From the NCBI RefSeq assembly GCF_013401515.1, contig NZ_CP058529.1:1240001-1304000 (forward strand): 64,000 nt of DNA, in the 5' to 3' direction. Numbering within the stretch: position 1 is the first letter of the stretch; the number at the start of each line of letters is the position of its first letter. The notes under the pieces were generated by a model that searched no databases, was not told where the DNA came from, and was given only the letters and a program-made list of their open reading frames with translations. A program made the translations under genes and the position numbers. The stretch is from Halorarum halophilum (lineage in GTDB: Archaea; Halobacteriota; Halobacteria; Halobacteriales; Haloferacaceae). Positions 33,727-42,980 of this stretch are shown here, in pieces.

Positions 33727-35973
33727 ATGAGCGACGACGACGGGATCACCCTCCAGGTCCGGGGCGCCGCCAAGCGCGACGCCGGCCGCGGCATCGCCCG
33801 CCTCCCGGACGCCGCGATGAGCGCGCTCGGCGTCCTCTCCGGCGAGACGGTCCGCATCGCCGGCGAGCGAGAGACGGCCGCGAAGGTGTGGCCCGCGGGA
33901 ACCGAAGCGAACGACGGCGAACTCCTCATCGACGCCGAGACGCGGATCAACGCCGGCGCGAAGATCGGTGAGACCGTGCGGGTGGTCGCCGAGAGCGTCG
34001 AACCCGCGGACGAGGTCACCCTCACCGCGCCGGCGGCGCTCGACGGCGTGGACATCGACGACGTGACCCTCGCCCGGGCGGCAAAGCGCGACCTCGACGG
34101 CCGCCCCGTCACCGCCGGCGAGCAGGTCCGGCTCCCGCACCTCGGCGGCAACGTCTTCGTCGTCGCCTCCACGTCGCCCGACGGTCCCGTCAAGATCGGC
34201 GACCGGACGAGGCTGACCGTCCGTCGGAGCGACGACTCCGGCGGGAGTCGGAGCCGCTCCACGTCCGGGTCGACGCGGACGAACGTCGGGGGCGACGGGT
34301 CGAGCGGAACGCGGTCGGGTGGCGCGTCGGCCGGGACGGGGGGGAGCGGCTCCACCGCCGCGCCCTCGGCGCCCGCGGCGACCGGCGTCAGCTACGAGGA
34401 CATCGGCGGGCTGGACGAGGAGCTCGACCTCGTGCGCGAGACGATCGAACTCCCGCTCGCCGAGCCCGAGGTGTTCACCAGGCTCGGCATCGACCCGCCG
34501 AAGGGCGTGCTGCTCCACGGCCCGCCCGGCACCGGGAAGACGCTCATCGCGAAGGCGGTCGCTCACGAGGTGGACGCCACGTTCATCTCCGTGTCGGGCC
34601 CGGAGATCACCTCGAAGTACAAGGGCGAGAGCGAGGAGCGCCTGCGCGACATCTTCCGGGAGGCCGACGACAACGCGCCGGCGATCATCTTCTTCGATGA
34701 GATCGACTCCATCGCCGGCGAGCGCGAGGACGGCGGCGACATGGAGAACCGCGTCGTCGGCCAGTTGCTCTCGCTGATGGACGGCCTCGACGCCCGGAAG
34801 GACGTGATCGTAATCGGCGCGACGAACCGCGTCGACTCGCTCGACCCGGCCCTGCGGCGCGGCGGGCGCTTCGACCGCGAGATCGAGATCGGCGTGCCCG
34901 GCGAGGCCGGCCGCAGGGAGATCCTGGAGGTGCACACCCGCCGGATGCCCCTCGCCGACGACGTCGACCTCGACCGACTCGCGGCCCGAACGTACGGCTT
35001 CGTCGGCGCCGACGTCGACTCGCTCACCACCGAGGCCGCGCTGACCGCGCTCCGTCGCGTCCGCCACGCCGACGCCGACGCGGACCTCGCGAGCGTGGAG
35101 GTGACCCGCGCGGACTTCGAGTCCGCGATGGCGAGCGTCGAACCCTCCGCGATGCGCGAGTACGTCGCCGAGAAGCCGTCGACGACGTTCGCGGACGTCG
35201 GCGGGCTGACCGAGGCGAAGGAGACGCTGGAGCGCGCCGTGACCTGGCCGCTCACCTACGGCCCGCTGTTCGACGCCGCCGACGCGGACCCGCCGACCGG
35301 CGTGCTGCTCTGGGGGCCGCCCGGCACCGGGAAGACGCTGCTCGCGCGGGCCATCGCCGGCGAGTCGGAGGTGAACTTCATCCAGGTCGCCGGGCCGGAG
35401 CTCCTCGACCGCTACGTCGGCGAGTCCGAGCGGGCCGTCCGCGAACTGTTCGAGCGCGCCCGCCAGGCCGCGCCGGTCATCGTCTTCTTCGACGAGATCG
35501 ACGCGCTGGCAGGCGACCGCGACTTCGCCGGCGGCGACTCCGGCGTCGGCCAGCGCGTCGTCTCGCAACTGCTGACCGAGTTCGACCGCGCTGCGGAGAA
35601 CCCCAACCTCGCGGTGCTGGCCGCGACCAACCGGAGGGACAGCCTCGACGACGCGCTCCTCCGCCCGGGCCGGCTGGAGAGCCACGTCGAGGTGCCGGCG
35701 CCCGAGGAGGAGGCACGGCTCCAGATCCTGCGGGTCCACACGGAGCGGAAGCCGCTGGCCGAGGACGTCGACCTGGAGGCGATCGCCTCGCGCACGGCTG
35801 GATACTCCGGTGCGGACCTCACCGCGGTGGCCAGGGACGCGACGATGCGCGCGGTCGAACGCGTCGCCGACGAGCACGGAGAGGCGGCGAACGAGCACGC
35901 CGACGAGCTCTCGGTGACGATGGCGGACTTCGAGGCCGCGCTGGAGTCCGTGTCGCCGACGCTGTCGTCGTAG
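33727..35973 (+). CDS. Cdc48/VCP-type AAA ATPase
   Basis: A 748-residue archaeal unfoldase homologous to Cdc48/p97 and VAT. An N-terminal double-psi-barrel plus four-stranded domain (about 1-170; [18 protein letters not shown]) is followed by a Ser/Gly/Thr-rich linker (about 175-215). Then come two AAA domains: D1 with [11 protein letters not shown] at about 265 and [15 protein letters not shown], and D2 with [11 protein letters not shown] at about 530 and [15 protein letters not shown]. It would extract and unfold substrates in the cytosol, possibly for the proteasome. The linker is longer than in thermophilic VAT. Haloarchaea carry several paralogues, so no symbol is assigned. Confidence 0.93.
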   Translation: MSDDDGITLQVRGAAKRDAGRGIARLPDAAMSALGVLSGETVRIAGERETAAKVWPAGTEANDGELLIDAETRINAGAKIGETVRVVAESVEPADEVTLTAPAALDGVDIDDVTLARAAKRDLDGRPVTAGEQVRLPHLGGNVFVVASTSPDGPVKIGDRTRLTVRRSDDSGGSRSRSTSGSTRTNVGGDGSSGTRSGGASAGTGGSGSTAAPSAPAATGVSYEDIGGLDEELDLVRETIELPLAEPEVFTRLGIDPPKGVLLHGPPGTGKTLIAKAVAHEVDATFISVSGPEITSKYKGESEERLRDIFREADDNAPAIIFFDEIDSIAGEREDGGDMENRVVGQLLSLMDGLDARKDVIVIGATNRVDSLDPALRRGGRFDREIEIGVPGEAGRREILEVHTRRMPLADDVDLDRLAARTYGFVGADVDSLTTEAALTALRRVRHADADADLASVEVTRADFESAMASVEPSAMREYVAEKPSTTFADVGGLTEAKETLERAVTWPLTYGPLFDAADADPPTGVLLWGPPGTGKTLLARAIAGESEVNFIQVAGPELLDRYVGESERAVRELFERARQAAPVIVFFDEIDALAGDRDFAGGDSGVGQRVVSQLLTEFDRAAENPNLAVLAATNRRDSLDDALLRPGRLESHVEVPAPEEEARLQILRVHTERKPLAEDVDLEAIASRTAGYSGADLTAVARDATMRAVERVADEHGEAANEHADELSVTMADFEAALESVSPTLSS

Positions 35974-35982
35974 CCTGTCCCC

Positions 35983-36702
35983 TCACTCCTTCTCCAGCAC
36001 CGCCTGGTAGTGATACTCGTTACTGACTGCCCCCCGATTCACCTCGTCGAGCCTCCACCCGGTTCCGACGCAGGCGTCGCGGAGCCTGTCGGGCGAGAAC
36101 AGCCGGAACAGCAAGGTGTCGCCGACGTCGCCCTCGTACTCGAAGTGCATGACGCGGAAGCCCAGCCCCGGCGTCGGATCGTGGCGGTAGCCGAGCAGTT
36201 CACGCGTTTCGTCGTACTCGGGGTCGTAGTTGTCCAGGACGGCCGTGGCGTCGTCGGCGGTGACGTGCGCGAGGTCGCCGAGGAACTCGCGGAGGCGGCG
36301 CATCGACCGGGCCAGCCCGAGTTGCGTTCCGTACGCCAGCACCGACGAGAAACGGTCCCGGCCGAACCCCTCGCGGAGGGCGAACATGTCGCCGAGCCTC
36401 GCGTCGTCGACGCCGCGCTCGCGCATCGTCGCCACGAGGTGGTCCGACACCTCCAGCGCGACCGTCTCGAACCGGTCCTGGAAGTACAGCGAGTCGCGAC
36501 CGGCGCCGGCGCCGAGGTCGAGCAACGGTCCCTCCAGCCTTGATTCGAGGAACTCGGTCCCGTCCTGGTCCGGCGTGCGCTCCCCGAAGTAGAACTCCTC
36601 GATGGGGTGTTCGTTCACCTCGTCGCCGTCGAGCTGGAGCAGCGGCTCGTCCTGTTCGCCCCGGTGGAAGTCGCGGATCGCGCGGCCGAACGGGTCCGAC
36701 AT
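35983..36702 (-). CDS. SAM-dependent methyltransferase, unknown substrate
   Basis: A 239-residue class I methyltransferase beginning MSDPFGRAIRDFHRGEQDEP. SAM motif I is LLDLGAGAGRDSLYFQ (about 69-84); the following VALEVSDHLV supplies the acidic ribose ligand, and a DNYDPEYDETRELLGYR segment gives substrate specificity not known to me. The C-terminal strand LDEVNRGAVSNEYHYQAVLEK closes the fold. It is convergent with the Cdc48-type gene, 9 bases apart. Confidence 0.8.
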   Translation of the reverse strand: MSDPFGRAIRDFHRGEQDEPLLQLDGDEVNEHPIEEFYFGERTPDQDGTEFLESRLEGPLLDLGAGAGRDSLYFQDRFETVALEVSDHLVATMRERGVDDARLGDMFALREGFGRDRFSSVLAYGTQLGLARSMRRLREFLGDLAHVTADDATAVLDNYDPEYDETRELLGYRHDPTPGLGFRVMHFEYEGDVGDTLLFRLFSPDRLRDACVGTGWRLDEVNRGAVSNEYHYQAVLEKE

Positions 36703-36826
36703 GGCTCGGCGTACCGGGAGTCCGAACGTAAATCCGCGTACGGGATGATACTGGGTGGCGTGGTCTCGGTGTGGGTCTTGGTGGCCAGGGGGTAAAGGTA
36801 AACACCCGGGGAACGGTAGCCGGTCC

Positions 36827-37210
36827 ATGGACGGACTGCTGCCGGAGGAGGCGACCGAGCGGCTCGTCGCGACGTGCCGGACGACCGTCGGCGACAACCT
36901 CCGGTCGGTGACGTACTTCACTCGAACCGACTTCCAGCAGGTGTACCTCCGGGACGACCTGGAGCGGGACGCCGACCTGATGGACTTCATCGGCATCGAG
37001 CGCCAGGACTTCAACACGACGGCCGACGCGTACGGGGGCTCGGAACTCGGCGACTACCGCTACACGCTCCGGGTGTTCGAGAACGGCTACCTCGTCCGCG
37101 TCGGTGGTGAGAATACCGCCGTGTTCGTGACCACCGACGGCGTGGAACTGCGCGATTTCGACGCGCTGGCGCACGCACTCAGTTCGACGCTCTCCGAGTG
37201 GGAGTCCTGA
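36827..37210 (+). CDS. Haloarchaeal conserved hypothetical protein
   Basis: A 127-residue soluble protein beginning MDGLLPEEATERLVATCRTTVGDNLRSV. The N-terminal helix plus YFTRTDFQQVYLRDDLERDADLMDFIGIERQ region and the beta-rich C-terminal half (YTLRVFENGYLVRVGGENTAVFVTTDGVELRDF) match a short haloarchaeal domain family I know only as a DUF. The C-terminal half could be a sensory or dimerisation module. ATG 36827 follows a run of basic upstream codons. Confidence 0.7.
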   Translation: MDGLLPEEATERLVATCRTTVGDNLRSVTYFTRTDFQQVYLRDDLERDADLMDFIGIERQDFNTTADAYGGSELGDYRYTLRVFENGYLVRVGGENTAVFVTTDGVELRDFDALAHALSSTLSEWES

Positions 37211-37225
37211 GGCCGCTCGGTCGCT

Positions 37226-38137
37226 TCAGCCGTCGACGCGCGCCTCGGTGCCGGACAGCAGTTCGAGCACCTGCATCACGCCGGAGTTGTCGTCTCGACC
37301 CATGTCGTTCTGGACCATCGTCTTGTAGAGTTCGTGTGCGAGCGAGGTCTGTGGCATCGGCGAACCGAACGCCTCGCCCGCGTCGGTGGCGATGCGGAGG
37401 TCCTTGTACTGGTACTCCGCGAAGAAGCCCGGGTCGAAGTCGCCGTGGATCATGTCCGGCGCGCGGTTGTCGAGCGTCCAGCACCCGGCCGCGCCGCCGC
37501 TGATCGCGTCCACCACGGCCTCGAGGTCGGCGTCGGCGTTGTCCGCGAACACCAGCGCCTCGCTCACGCCCACCATCTGGGCGGCGACGACGATCTGGTT
37601 GCACGCCTTCGTCGTCTGCCCGGCGCCGGCGGGGCCACAGTGGGTGACCGTCTCGCCCATCACGTCGAGGACCTCGCGCACCCCCTCCAGCGCGTCCTCG
37701 TCGCCGCCGACCATGATCGACAGGGTGCCCTCGATGGCGCCCTCCTCCCCGCCCGAGATGGGCGCGTCGAGCGCGGTCACGCCGACGTCCGCGAGCCGGT
37801 CGGCGACCCGCTCCGCGACCGTCGGCGAGATGGTCGAGTGGTCGACGAGCGTCGTCCCCTCGGTCAGGCCATCGATCACGGGTTCGGGCTCCTCGCCCTC
37901 GCCGAGCACGACGTTCTCCACGTCGGGCGAGTCGGGGAGACACAGCAGGACGACGTCGCTCTCCTCGGCGACCGCGGCGGGCGAGTCGCCCCCCTCGCCG
38001 CCGTGCTCGACGAGTTCCTCCGTCGGCTCGTCCGAGCGGTTGTACCCGACGACGCGGTAGCCGGCGTCGACGAGGTTCTTCGCCATCGGGAGCCCCATGA
38101 TCCCGAGTCCGATGAAGCCGATTGTCTCGTCCGTCAT
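37226..38137 (-). CDS. Beta-hydroxyacid dehydrogenase, 2-hydroxy-3-oxopropionate reductase-like
   Basis: A 303-residue NAD(P)-dependent enzyme of the 3-hydroxyisobutyrate dehydrogenase family. The Rossmann motif GFIGLGIMGLPMAKNL is at the N-terminus, the substrate-binding DAPISGGEEGA around 120-130, and the catalytic lysine lies in GAGQTTKACNQI. Family members act on tartronate semialdehyde, 3-hydroxyisobutyrate or similar. The SGGEEGA loop is closer to tartronate semialdehyde reductases, but this is a weak discriminator. It is convergent with the hypothetical gene at 36827. Confidence 0.88.
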   Translation of the reverse strand: MTDETIGFIGLGIMGLPMAKNLVDAGYRVVGYNRSDEPTEELVEHGGEGGDSPAAVAEESDVVLLCLPDSPDVENVVLGEGEEPEPVIDGLTEGTTLVDHSTISPTVAERVADRLADVGVTALDAPISGGEEGAIEGTLSIMVGGDEDALEGVREVLDVMGETVTHCGPAGAGQTTKACNQIVVAAQMVGVSEALVFADNADADLEAVVDAISGGAAGCWTLDNRAPDMIHGDFDPGFFAEYQYKDLRIATDAGEAFGSPMPQTSLAHELYKTMVQNDMGRDDNSGVMQVLELLSGTEARVDG

Positions 38138-38311
38138 GACGTGTCACACTGTGACGGAGCGGAGTAAATAACTACGGTCGGGCGTCCTCGAATCCGCCAG
38201 TTCCGTCGGCAACTTCGGGAGGGACCGTGATACTCGTGGAGACCTCGTCGTGGGTTCGGGTCGGCCGGTACGGGAACGACCTTATCACGGGACGCCATAC
38301 ACCGGAGGAGT

Positions 38312-38488
38312 ATGTCCTCGGGTGGAGACGAAGACGGGTCACGGGACGACGTCGGGACGGGAATCGCAGTCGGGCTCGTGCTCGGCGTGGCCATCGGCGT
38401 CGCGACGGACGAACTGGCGATGGGCATCGCCCTCGGACTGGCACTCGGCGTCGGTATCGGAACGGGGTGGCCCAGGATACGTGGATAG
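38312..38488 (+). CDS. 58-residue glycine-zipper membrane protein
   Basis: An acidic N-terminus (MSSGGDEDGSRDD) is followed by two hydrophobic glycine-repeat segments, IAVGLVLGVAIGVA (about 18-31) and MGIALGLALGVGIG (about 37-50), typical of glycine-zipper helix pairs packing tightly in the membrane. CTTATCAC at about 38281-38288 lies at the box A distance, and GGAGG at 38304-38308 sits just upstream of the ATG. Function unknown; the two segments look like a duplicated unit. Confidence 0.7.
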   Translation: MSSGGDEDGSRDDVGTGIAVGLVLGVAIGVATDELAMGIALGLALGVGIGTGWPRIRG

Positions 38489-38596
38489 AGGGACACGCTA
38501 GCCGCCGTTTGTGACCCACGCTGGCCCGATCGAGCGGCTGTTTCGCGCGAGACGGCACCGAGGGAACACGGTTCCGACGGAATCGTCGGAAACCGT

Positions 38597-38640
38597 CGCG
38601 GAGTCGACGCGGAGTCGACGCGGAGTTGACGCGGAGTCGT
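38597..38640. repeat. Four tandem 11-bp repeats
   Basis: The unit CGCGGAGTCGA is repeated four times head to tail (38597, 38608, 38619, 38630), the last two units with single substitutions. The array ends 11 bases before the stop of the minus-strand Lhr-type helicase gene. It lies in the short intergenic space downstream of both flanking genes. Confidence 0.9.
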
Positions 38641-38650
38641 CGGAGCGAAT

Positions 38651-41494
38651 CTAGTCCCAGAAGCCCTGCGTCCGCGCGTACTGCCGTTCCTGTGCGAGGA
38701 TGTCCCGATAGAAGTCGTCCTCGTCCTCGCGGAGCTTCCCGATGATGCGCGCGGCGTACTGCGGCCCGACCCCTCGCGCCGCGAGGGCGATCACCGCCTG
38801 CTTGCCGTGCGCCTGCACCAGGTTCGCCGCGCGGAACGCCCGGCGGGTGAGCCGGTCCTGCTCGTCGTCCTTCTCGTCGGCCCGGACCGCCGCCACCGCC
38901 TCCTCGTCCCACGGGTTCAGCGCGGCGATGCGGGTCGACTCGCACTCCGGGCACCGGGGCGTCTCGCGGACCCGTCGCACCTTCGTCTTGTGGTGCCAGT
39001 CGTGGCAGTGGACGCACAGCAGGATGACCCGGTCGTCCATGATGCGGTCCCTGATGGTCTCGATGACCGAGGCGTCCGCGTTCTCGGGGACGAGGAACTC
39101 CCGGCCCGACGACCGGCCGCCCGTGCCGATCGGCGTCGGTTCCCGCGCGGACACCAGTTCGACCTCGCCCGACTGGATGTCGGCGAGCAGGTCGGCCGTC
39201 TCCTCGACGGCGAGTTCGGTGTGGAACACCTCCCGGATCGCCTCCTCGAAGACGGGGGTGTCCTCCAGGGCGGCCATGAGCCGGTCCGCGCCGAAGCGCT
39301 TGTTCCCCTGGTACGGCTTCAACGAGCCGAACTTCGCGGCGACGTGGGTGAGCGTGAACTTCAGCGTGTCCGAGTGCTTCAGCGCGAGTTCCAGGAGCGC
39401 CTCGACGTGCGCGGGGTCGGTCTCCTCCAGCACCTCGATGATCGTCCCGGGGTCGACCTTCGTCGGTACCTCCAGTTCGACGCGGTACGGGTCGGCGTCC
39501 ATCCCGACCGACGAGCCGGTGCGCTGGCCGACGAGCGCCGAGAGCAGGCGGCCGAGCGTCCGGTTCACCTCGTGGCCGAAGGCGGCGTTGAGCGTGATGG
39601 AGCGGCCCTGCCCCTCCAGGACGATTCGGCGGTCGGTCGGCATCGGCCCCCCGGTCTCGACCTGGCGTTCGACCTGTTCGAGACCCGCCTCCGCCGTCCG
39701 GCGGTCGGTCCGGTAGCGGGAGGCGAACTCGCGCGCCACCGCCGCCGCGGAGGCGCCGCCGGCGAACTGGGGTTCGGCCACGCCGCGCATCTCCCCGACC
39801 TCCGCGGCGACCGCACGCGGGACGGGGATCTCCTGGCCGGTCCAGGAGGGAACCTCGCCGCCGGGGTCCTCGATGGGCGCGACGTTCACCTCCCCCTCCT
39901 CGTCGTCGATGTCGTTGATGCGCCACATCTCGCCCCGCTGGATGAACGTCTCGCCGGGCGCGGCGAAGTTGACGACGAACCGCTCGTCGAGCGTGCCGAT
40001 CTGCCGGCGCGAGGAGATGTCGTATACGTCGTACGTCTCCTCGTCGGGGATCATCGAGAGGTTCCGGTAGTAGTACTGCCACGTTCCCCCCGACTTCTCC
40101 AGCACGTCCCGCTCCTCGTCGATCCAGACGAGGCGGTTGCTCGAGAGCTCGCGAACGACGTCCCGGAACGTCGCCTCGGGGAGGTCGTCGAACGGGTACG
40201 CCGCCGTCACGAGTTCGTACGCCTCGCGGGCGTCGAGCTCGCCGAAGTCCATCAGCAGGCCGACGACCTGGTTCGCCACCACGTCGAGGCTCGCGTGGTG
40301 GATGCCCGAGTCCTCGACCTCGCCCGCGGCGGCGCGACGGGCGATGGCCATCGCCTCCAGGGTGTCGTCCGGGTGGTCGGTGATGATGGTGCCGTAGGAG
40401 GTCTGGCCGCGCCGGTGGCCCGCCCGGCCGACGCGCTGGAGGAGGCGCGCGACCTCGCGCGGGGAGTTGTACTGGACGACGTGGTCGACCCGGCCCACGT
40501 CGATTCCGAGTTCCATCGAGGAGGTGCAGATGAGCCCGTCGATCTCCCCGGCCTTGAACGCCTCCTCGACCTCGATCCGGGCGTCCTTCGACAGCGAACC
40601 GTGGTGGATGCCGACCGGTTCCCCGAGCGTCTTGAACCGGGAGCCGAGCGCCTCGGCGGTCTGGCGGGTGTTGACGAAGACGAGCGTCGACTCGTGCTCG
40701 CGGACGATGTCGCGGATGACCCGGACGTGGCTGGCGATGTCCGCTCCGGTCGCGAGTTCGCCGGCCAGCCGTTCGTCCTCCTGGGTGACCTCCGGCGAGA
40801 CGACGTCGAGGTGGACGTTCGTGCCCGCGTCGACCTCGAGGATCTCGCAGCCGCGGTCGCCGGTGAGGAACCGCCCGACCTCCTCCGGGTCGCCGACGGT
40901 CGCCGAGAGGCCGATGCGCTGGTAGTCGCCGGCGAGCGCGCGGAGGCGCTCCATGGCGATCGTGAACTGCGCCCCCCGTTTCGAGGCCGCGAGTTCGTGC
41001 ACCTCGTCGACGACGACGTGGCGGAGGTCCGAGAGTCCCGCGCGGAGTTTCTTGCCGGTCAGCATCGCCTGGACCGTCTCGGGCGTCGTGACCAGGACGT
41101 CCGGCGGGTCGTTCGCCTGCTTGCTCCGCTGGTAGTCGGTCGTGTCGCCGTGGCGCACCTGGACGTCCAGGTCGAGGTACTCGCCCCACCACTCCAGCCG
41201 CTCCTGCATGTCGCGGTTCAGCGCGCGGAGCGGCGTGACGTACAGTGCGCCGATCCCCTCGGGCGGTCCGCCGTCCCGAACGAGGGAGTCGAACACCGGG
41301 AGCATCGCCGTCTCCGTCTTCCCCGTCCCGGTCGGCGCGATGACGAGCGCGTTCTCCCCCGCCGCGAGGGGCGGAATCGCTCGGCGCTGCGGCTCCGTCG
41401 GCGTCGTGAAGCCCCGCTCGGAGAGCGCCCCCCTGACCGCGTCCCCGAGGGACGCGAAGGCGTCCATCCCCCCCGATCGCACCGCGTCACTCAT
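38651..41494 (-). CDS. Lhr-family DEAD/DEAH-box helicase
   Basis: A 947-residue large helicase-related protein. The N-terminal SF2 core has Walker A APTGTGKTE, box DEVH in VVVDEVHEL, and C-terminal helicase motifs TSSMELGIDVG and QRVGRAGHRRGQ. It is followed by the Lhr-specific winged-helix and barrel regions, and near the end a zinc-binding cluster CVHCHDWHHK ... CPECES. Archaeal Lhr proteins act in DNA repair or RNA metabolism. ATG 41494 is used; Met10 is an alternative start. Confidence 0.92.
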   Translation of the reverse strand: MSDAVRSGGMDAFASLGDAVRGALSERGFTTPTEPQRRAIPPLAAGENALVIAPTGTGKTETAMLPVFDSLVRDGGPPEGIGALYVTPLRALNRDMQERLEWWGEYLDLDVQVRHGDTTDYQRSKQANDPPDVLVTTPETVQAMLTGKKLRAGLSDLRHVVVDEVHELAASKRGAQFTIAMERLRALAGDYQRIGLSATVGDPEEVGRFLTGDRGCEILEVDAGTNVHLDVVSPEVTQEDERLAGELATGADIASHVRVIRDIVREHESTLVFVNTRQTAEALGSRFKTLGEPVGIHHGSLSKDARIEVEEAFKAGEIDGLICTSSMELGIDVGRVDHVVQYNSPREVARLLQRVGRAGHRRGQTSYGTIITDHPDDTLEAMAIARRAAAGEVEDSGIHHASLDVVANQVVGLLMDFGELDAREAYELVTAAYPFDDLPEATFRDVVRELSSNRLVWIDEERDVLEKSGGTWQYYYRNLSMIPDEETYDVYDISSRRQIGTLDERFVVNFAAPGETFIQRGEMWRINDIDDEEGEVNVAPIEDPGGEVPSWTGQEIPVPRAVAAEVGEMRGVAEPQFAGGASAAAVAREFASRYRTDRRTAEAGLEQVERQVETGGPMPTDRRIVLEGQGRSITLNAAFGHEVNRTLGRLLSALVGQRTGSSVGMDADPYRVELEVPTKVDPGTIIEVLEETDPAHVEALLELALKHSDTLKFTLTHVAAKFGSLKPYQGNKRFGADRLMAALEDTPVFEEAIREVFHTELAVEETADLLADIQSGEVELVSAREPTPIGTGGRSSGREFLVPENADASVIETIRDRIMDDRVILLCVHCHDWHHKTKVRRVRETPRCPECESTRIAALNPWDEEAVAAVRADEKDDEQDRLTRRAFRAANLVQAHGKQAVIALAARGVGPQYAARIIGKLREDEDDFYRDILAQERQYARTQGFWD

Positions 41495-41620
41495 TGGCCG
41501 GAATAGTCGTGCGAGGGGGTTAAGCCCCGCGCTCCGGGCGGGTGATTGTCACGCTAGTCGGGCGCGCCGGTCGCGAGACGGCGCGTGAAACTCACGTCGA
41601 ATCGGGACGGTAATTGTGCT

Positions 41621-41758
41621 TCACAGGGAGCGGCGGGACGCCCCCGATCGCTCCCGGCTGACGGCGATGTTCCGAACGGGGCCGGCGCAGTTCGAGCAGG
41701 GTCACGGATGCGTGTTCGACCGCTCGCGTGCGCCGCAGTCGGTACACTCGACAACCAT
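41621..41758 (-). pseudogene. Small zinc-ribbon gene interrupted by in-frame TGA
   Basis: On the minus strand, from ATG 41758, the frame reads MVVECTDCGARERSNTHP, then TGA at 41704-41702, then PCSNCAGPVRNIAVS and on to a second TGA at 41621-41623, giving 44 residues plus the internal stop. The two CxxC knuckles (CTDC and CSNC) straddle the stop, as in small rubredoxin-like zinc proteins of haloarchaea, where a Trp often occupies the interrupted HP-x-PC position. A TGG-to-TGA change would explain it. The gene follows the NDH-2-like gene by 32 bases on the same strand. It may be a pseudogene, a readthrough case or a sequence error. The rest of 41495-41790 carries nothing else I can support. Confidence 0.6.
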
Positions 41759-41790
41759 CTCACATTCTTTTGCCCAACCGGACGGAAGCG

Positions 41791-42933
41791 TCACCGCAAC
41801 TCCTCCTCGGCGAGCGAGGCCGCGTTCCGGACCGCACCGATGGAGGTGAGGTAGCCGGCGCCGACGGAGGCCTTCACCGCCTTCGCCGCCCCGCCGCGGA
41901 GCACGGTCGAACCGACCTGCGCGACGGTGCCGTCGCCGACGGAGACGATCCAGCCGGGGGCGTCGAACCGGTACTGGTCGAGCCGGGGGCGGAAGCCGTC
42001 GTCAGACCCCGACCGCTCCGCCTCGACGAGCCGGGCGATGTTCTCGGCCGCCGTCCTCGCCTCGCGGATCGCCGCCGAGGCGCTCGCCGGGACCGGTTCC
42101 CCGTCCGCGTCGACGATCCGCGCCGCGTCCCCCAGCGCGAACGTCCGATCGGATGCCCGGAGGTCGGCGCGAACCGTCGGGCGGTCACCTCCCGTGGCGG
42201 GGGTTCCGGTGATGCCGCCCGTCCAGATCAGCTGGTCGTAGCGGAGTTCACCTTCGTCGGTGCTGACTGCCCCTGCGGAGACGCGCTCCACGGCGGTGGA
42301 GGTCCGGACGTCCACGCCGCGCGCCTCGAGTTCCTCGCGGACCGCGCGCTGGAAGTTCGCGGGGAAGCTCGGGGCGACCTCGTCGAACTGTTCGAGCAGA
42401 ACGACCTCCACGTCGTCGGGGACCCTGACACCTTCCTCCCGGGAAAACGCGGCGAGTTCGCCGGCCACCTGGACGCCCGAGAGTCCTGCGCCGCCGACGA
42501 ACGCTCGGCCGCCAGTCTCGCACAGCATCTGAAACCCCTCCCGGACGGTCGCCGCGTCCGCGAGTGACTTCATGGGGATCGCGTGCTCCCGCAGTCCGCC
42601 GATGTCGTAGTAGGCCGTCTCGGAACCGAGACAGACCGCACCGAAGTCCCAGGAGACGATCTCGTCCCCGTGGAGTACAGCCTTCCCGGCGTCGACGTCG
42701 ACCTCGCGGACCCGGGCGTCCACTAATTCCGCCCGGTCGAGGACCTCGGCGATGGAGACCGAGACGGCGTCCACGACCCCCGGGCGACGGATCGCCCGGT
42801 GGATCTCGTGGATCAGGACGTGGTCGGGGCCGTCGTTCACGAGCGTGAGATCGACCGCCTCGGGGAGTCGTGATTCGAGACGGCGGGTCAACGTGAGACC
42901 GGCGTAGCCCGCGCCGAGAACGACGACGTGCAT
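41791..42933 (-). CDS. NDH-2-like NAD(P)/FAD-dependent oxidoreductase
   Basis: A 380-residue pyridine-nucleotide disulfide-type flavoprotein. The FAD-binding VVLGAGYAGLTLTRRL begins at residue 3 and the NAD(P)-binding FVGGAGLSGVQVAGELA lies around 145-161; DRTFALGDAARI is the second FAD segment. The layout matches type II NADH dehydrogenases that pass electrons to the quinone pool at the membrane, but the C-terminal membrane-attachment part is short and the acceptor is uncertain. ATG 42933 is chosen over the GTG two codons upstream. Its leader region overlaps structured element copy B if that element is read on the minus strand. Confidence 0.87.
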   Translation of the reverse strand: MHVVVLGAGYAGLTLTRRLESRLPEAVDLTLVNDGPDHVLIHEIHRAIRRPGVVDAVSVSIAEVLDRAELVDARVREVDVDAGKAVLHGDEIVSWDFGAVCLGSETAYYDIGGLREHAIPMKSLADAATVREGFQMLCETGGRAFVGGAGLSGVQVAGELAAFSREEGVRVPDDVEVVLLEQFDEVAPSFPANFQRAVREELEARGVDVRTSTAVERVSAGAVSTDEGELRYDQLIWTGGITGTPATGGDRPTVRADLRASDRTFALGDAARIVDADGEPVPASASAAIREARTAAENIARLVEAERSGSDDGFRPRLDQYRFDAPGWIVSVGDGTVAQVGSTVLRGGAAKAVKASVGAGYLTSIGAVRNAASLAEEELR

Positions 42934-42980
42934 GAACACCCGCCCTTCGGGGGCGGGCGGAAAGAGCGTAGCGGCGAGGG

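Noticed and set aside
33271-35898. 875-residue minus-strand open frame opposite the Cdc48-type gene
   Set aside because: Same reason: it mirrors the AAA gene and contains no motif of its own, while both Walker boxes are in the plus strand.
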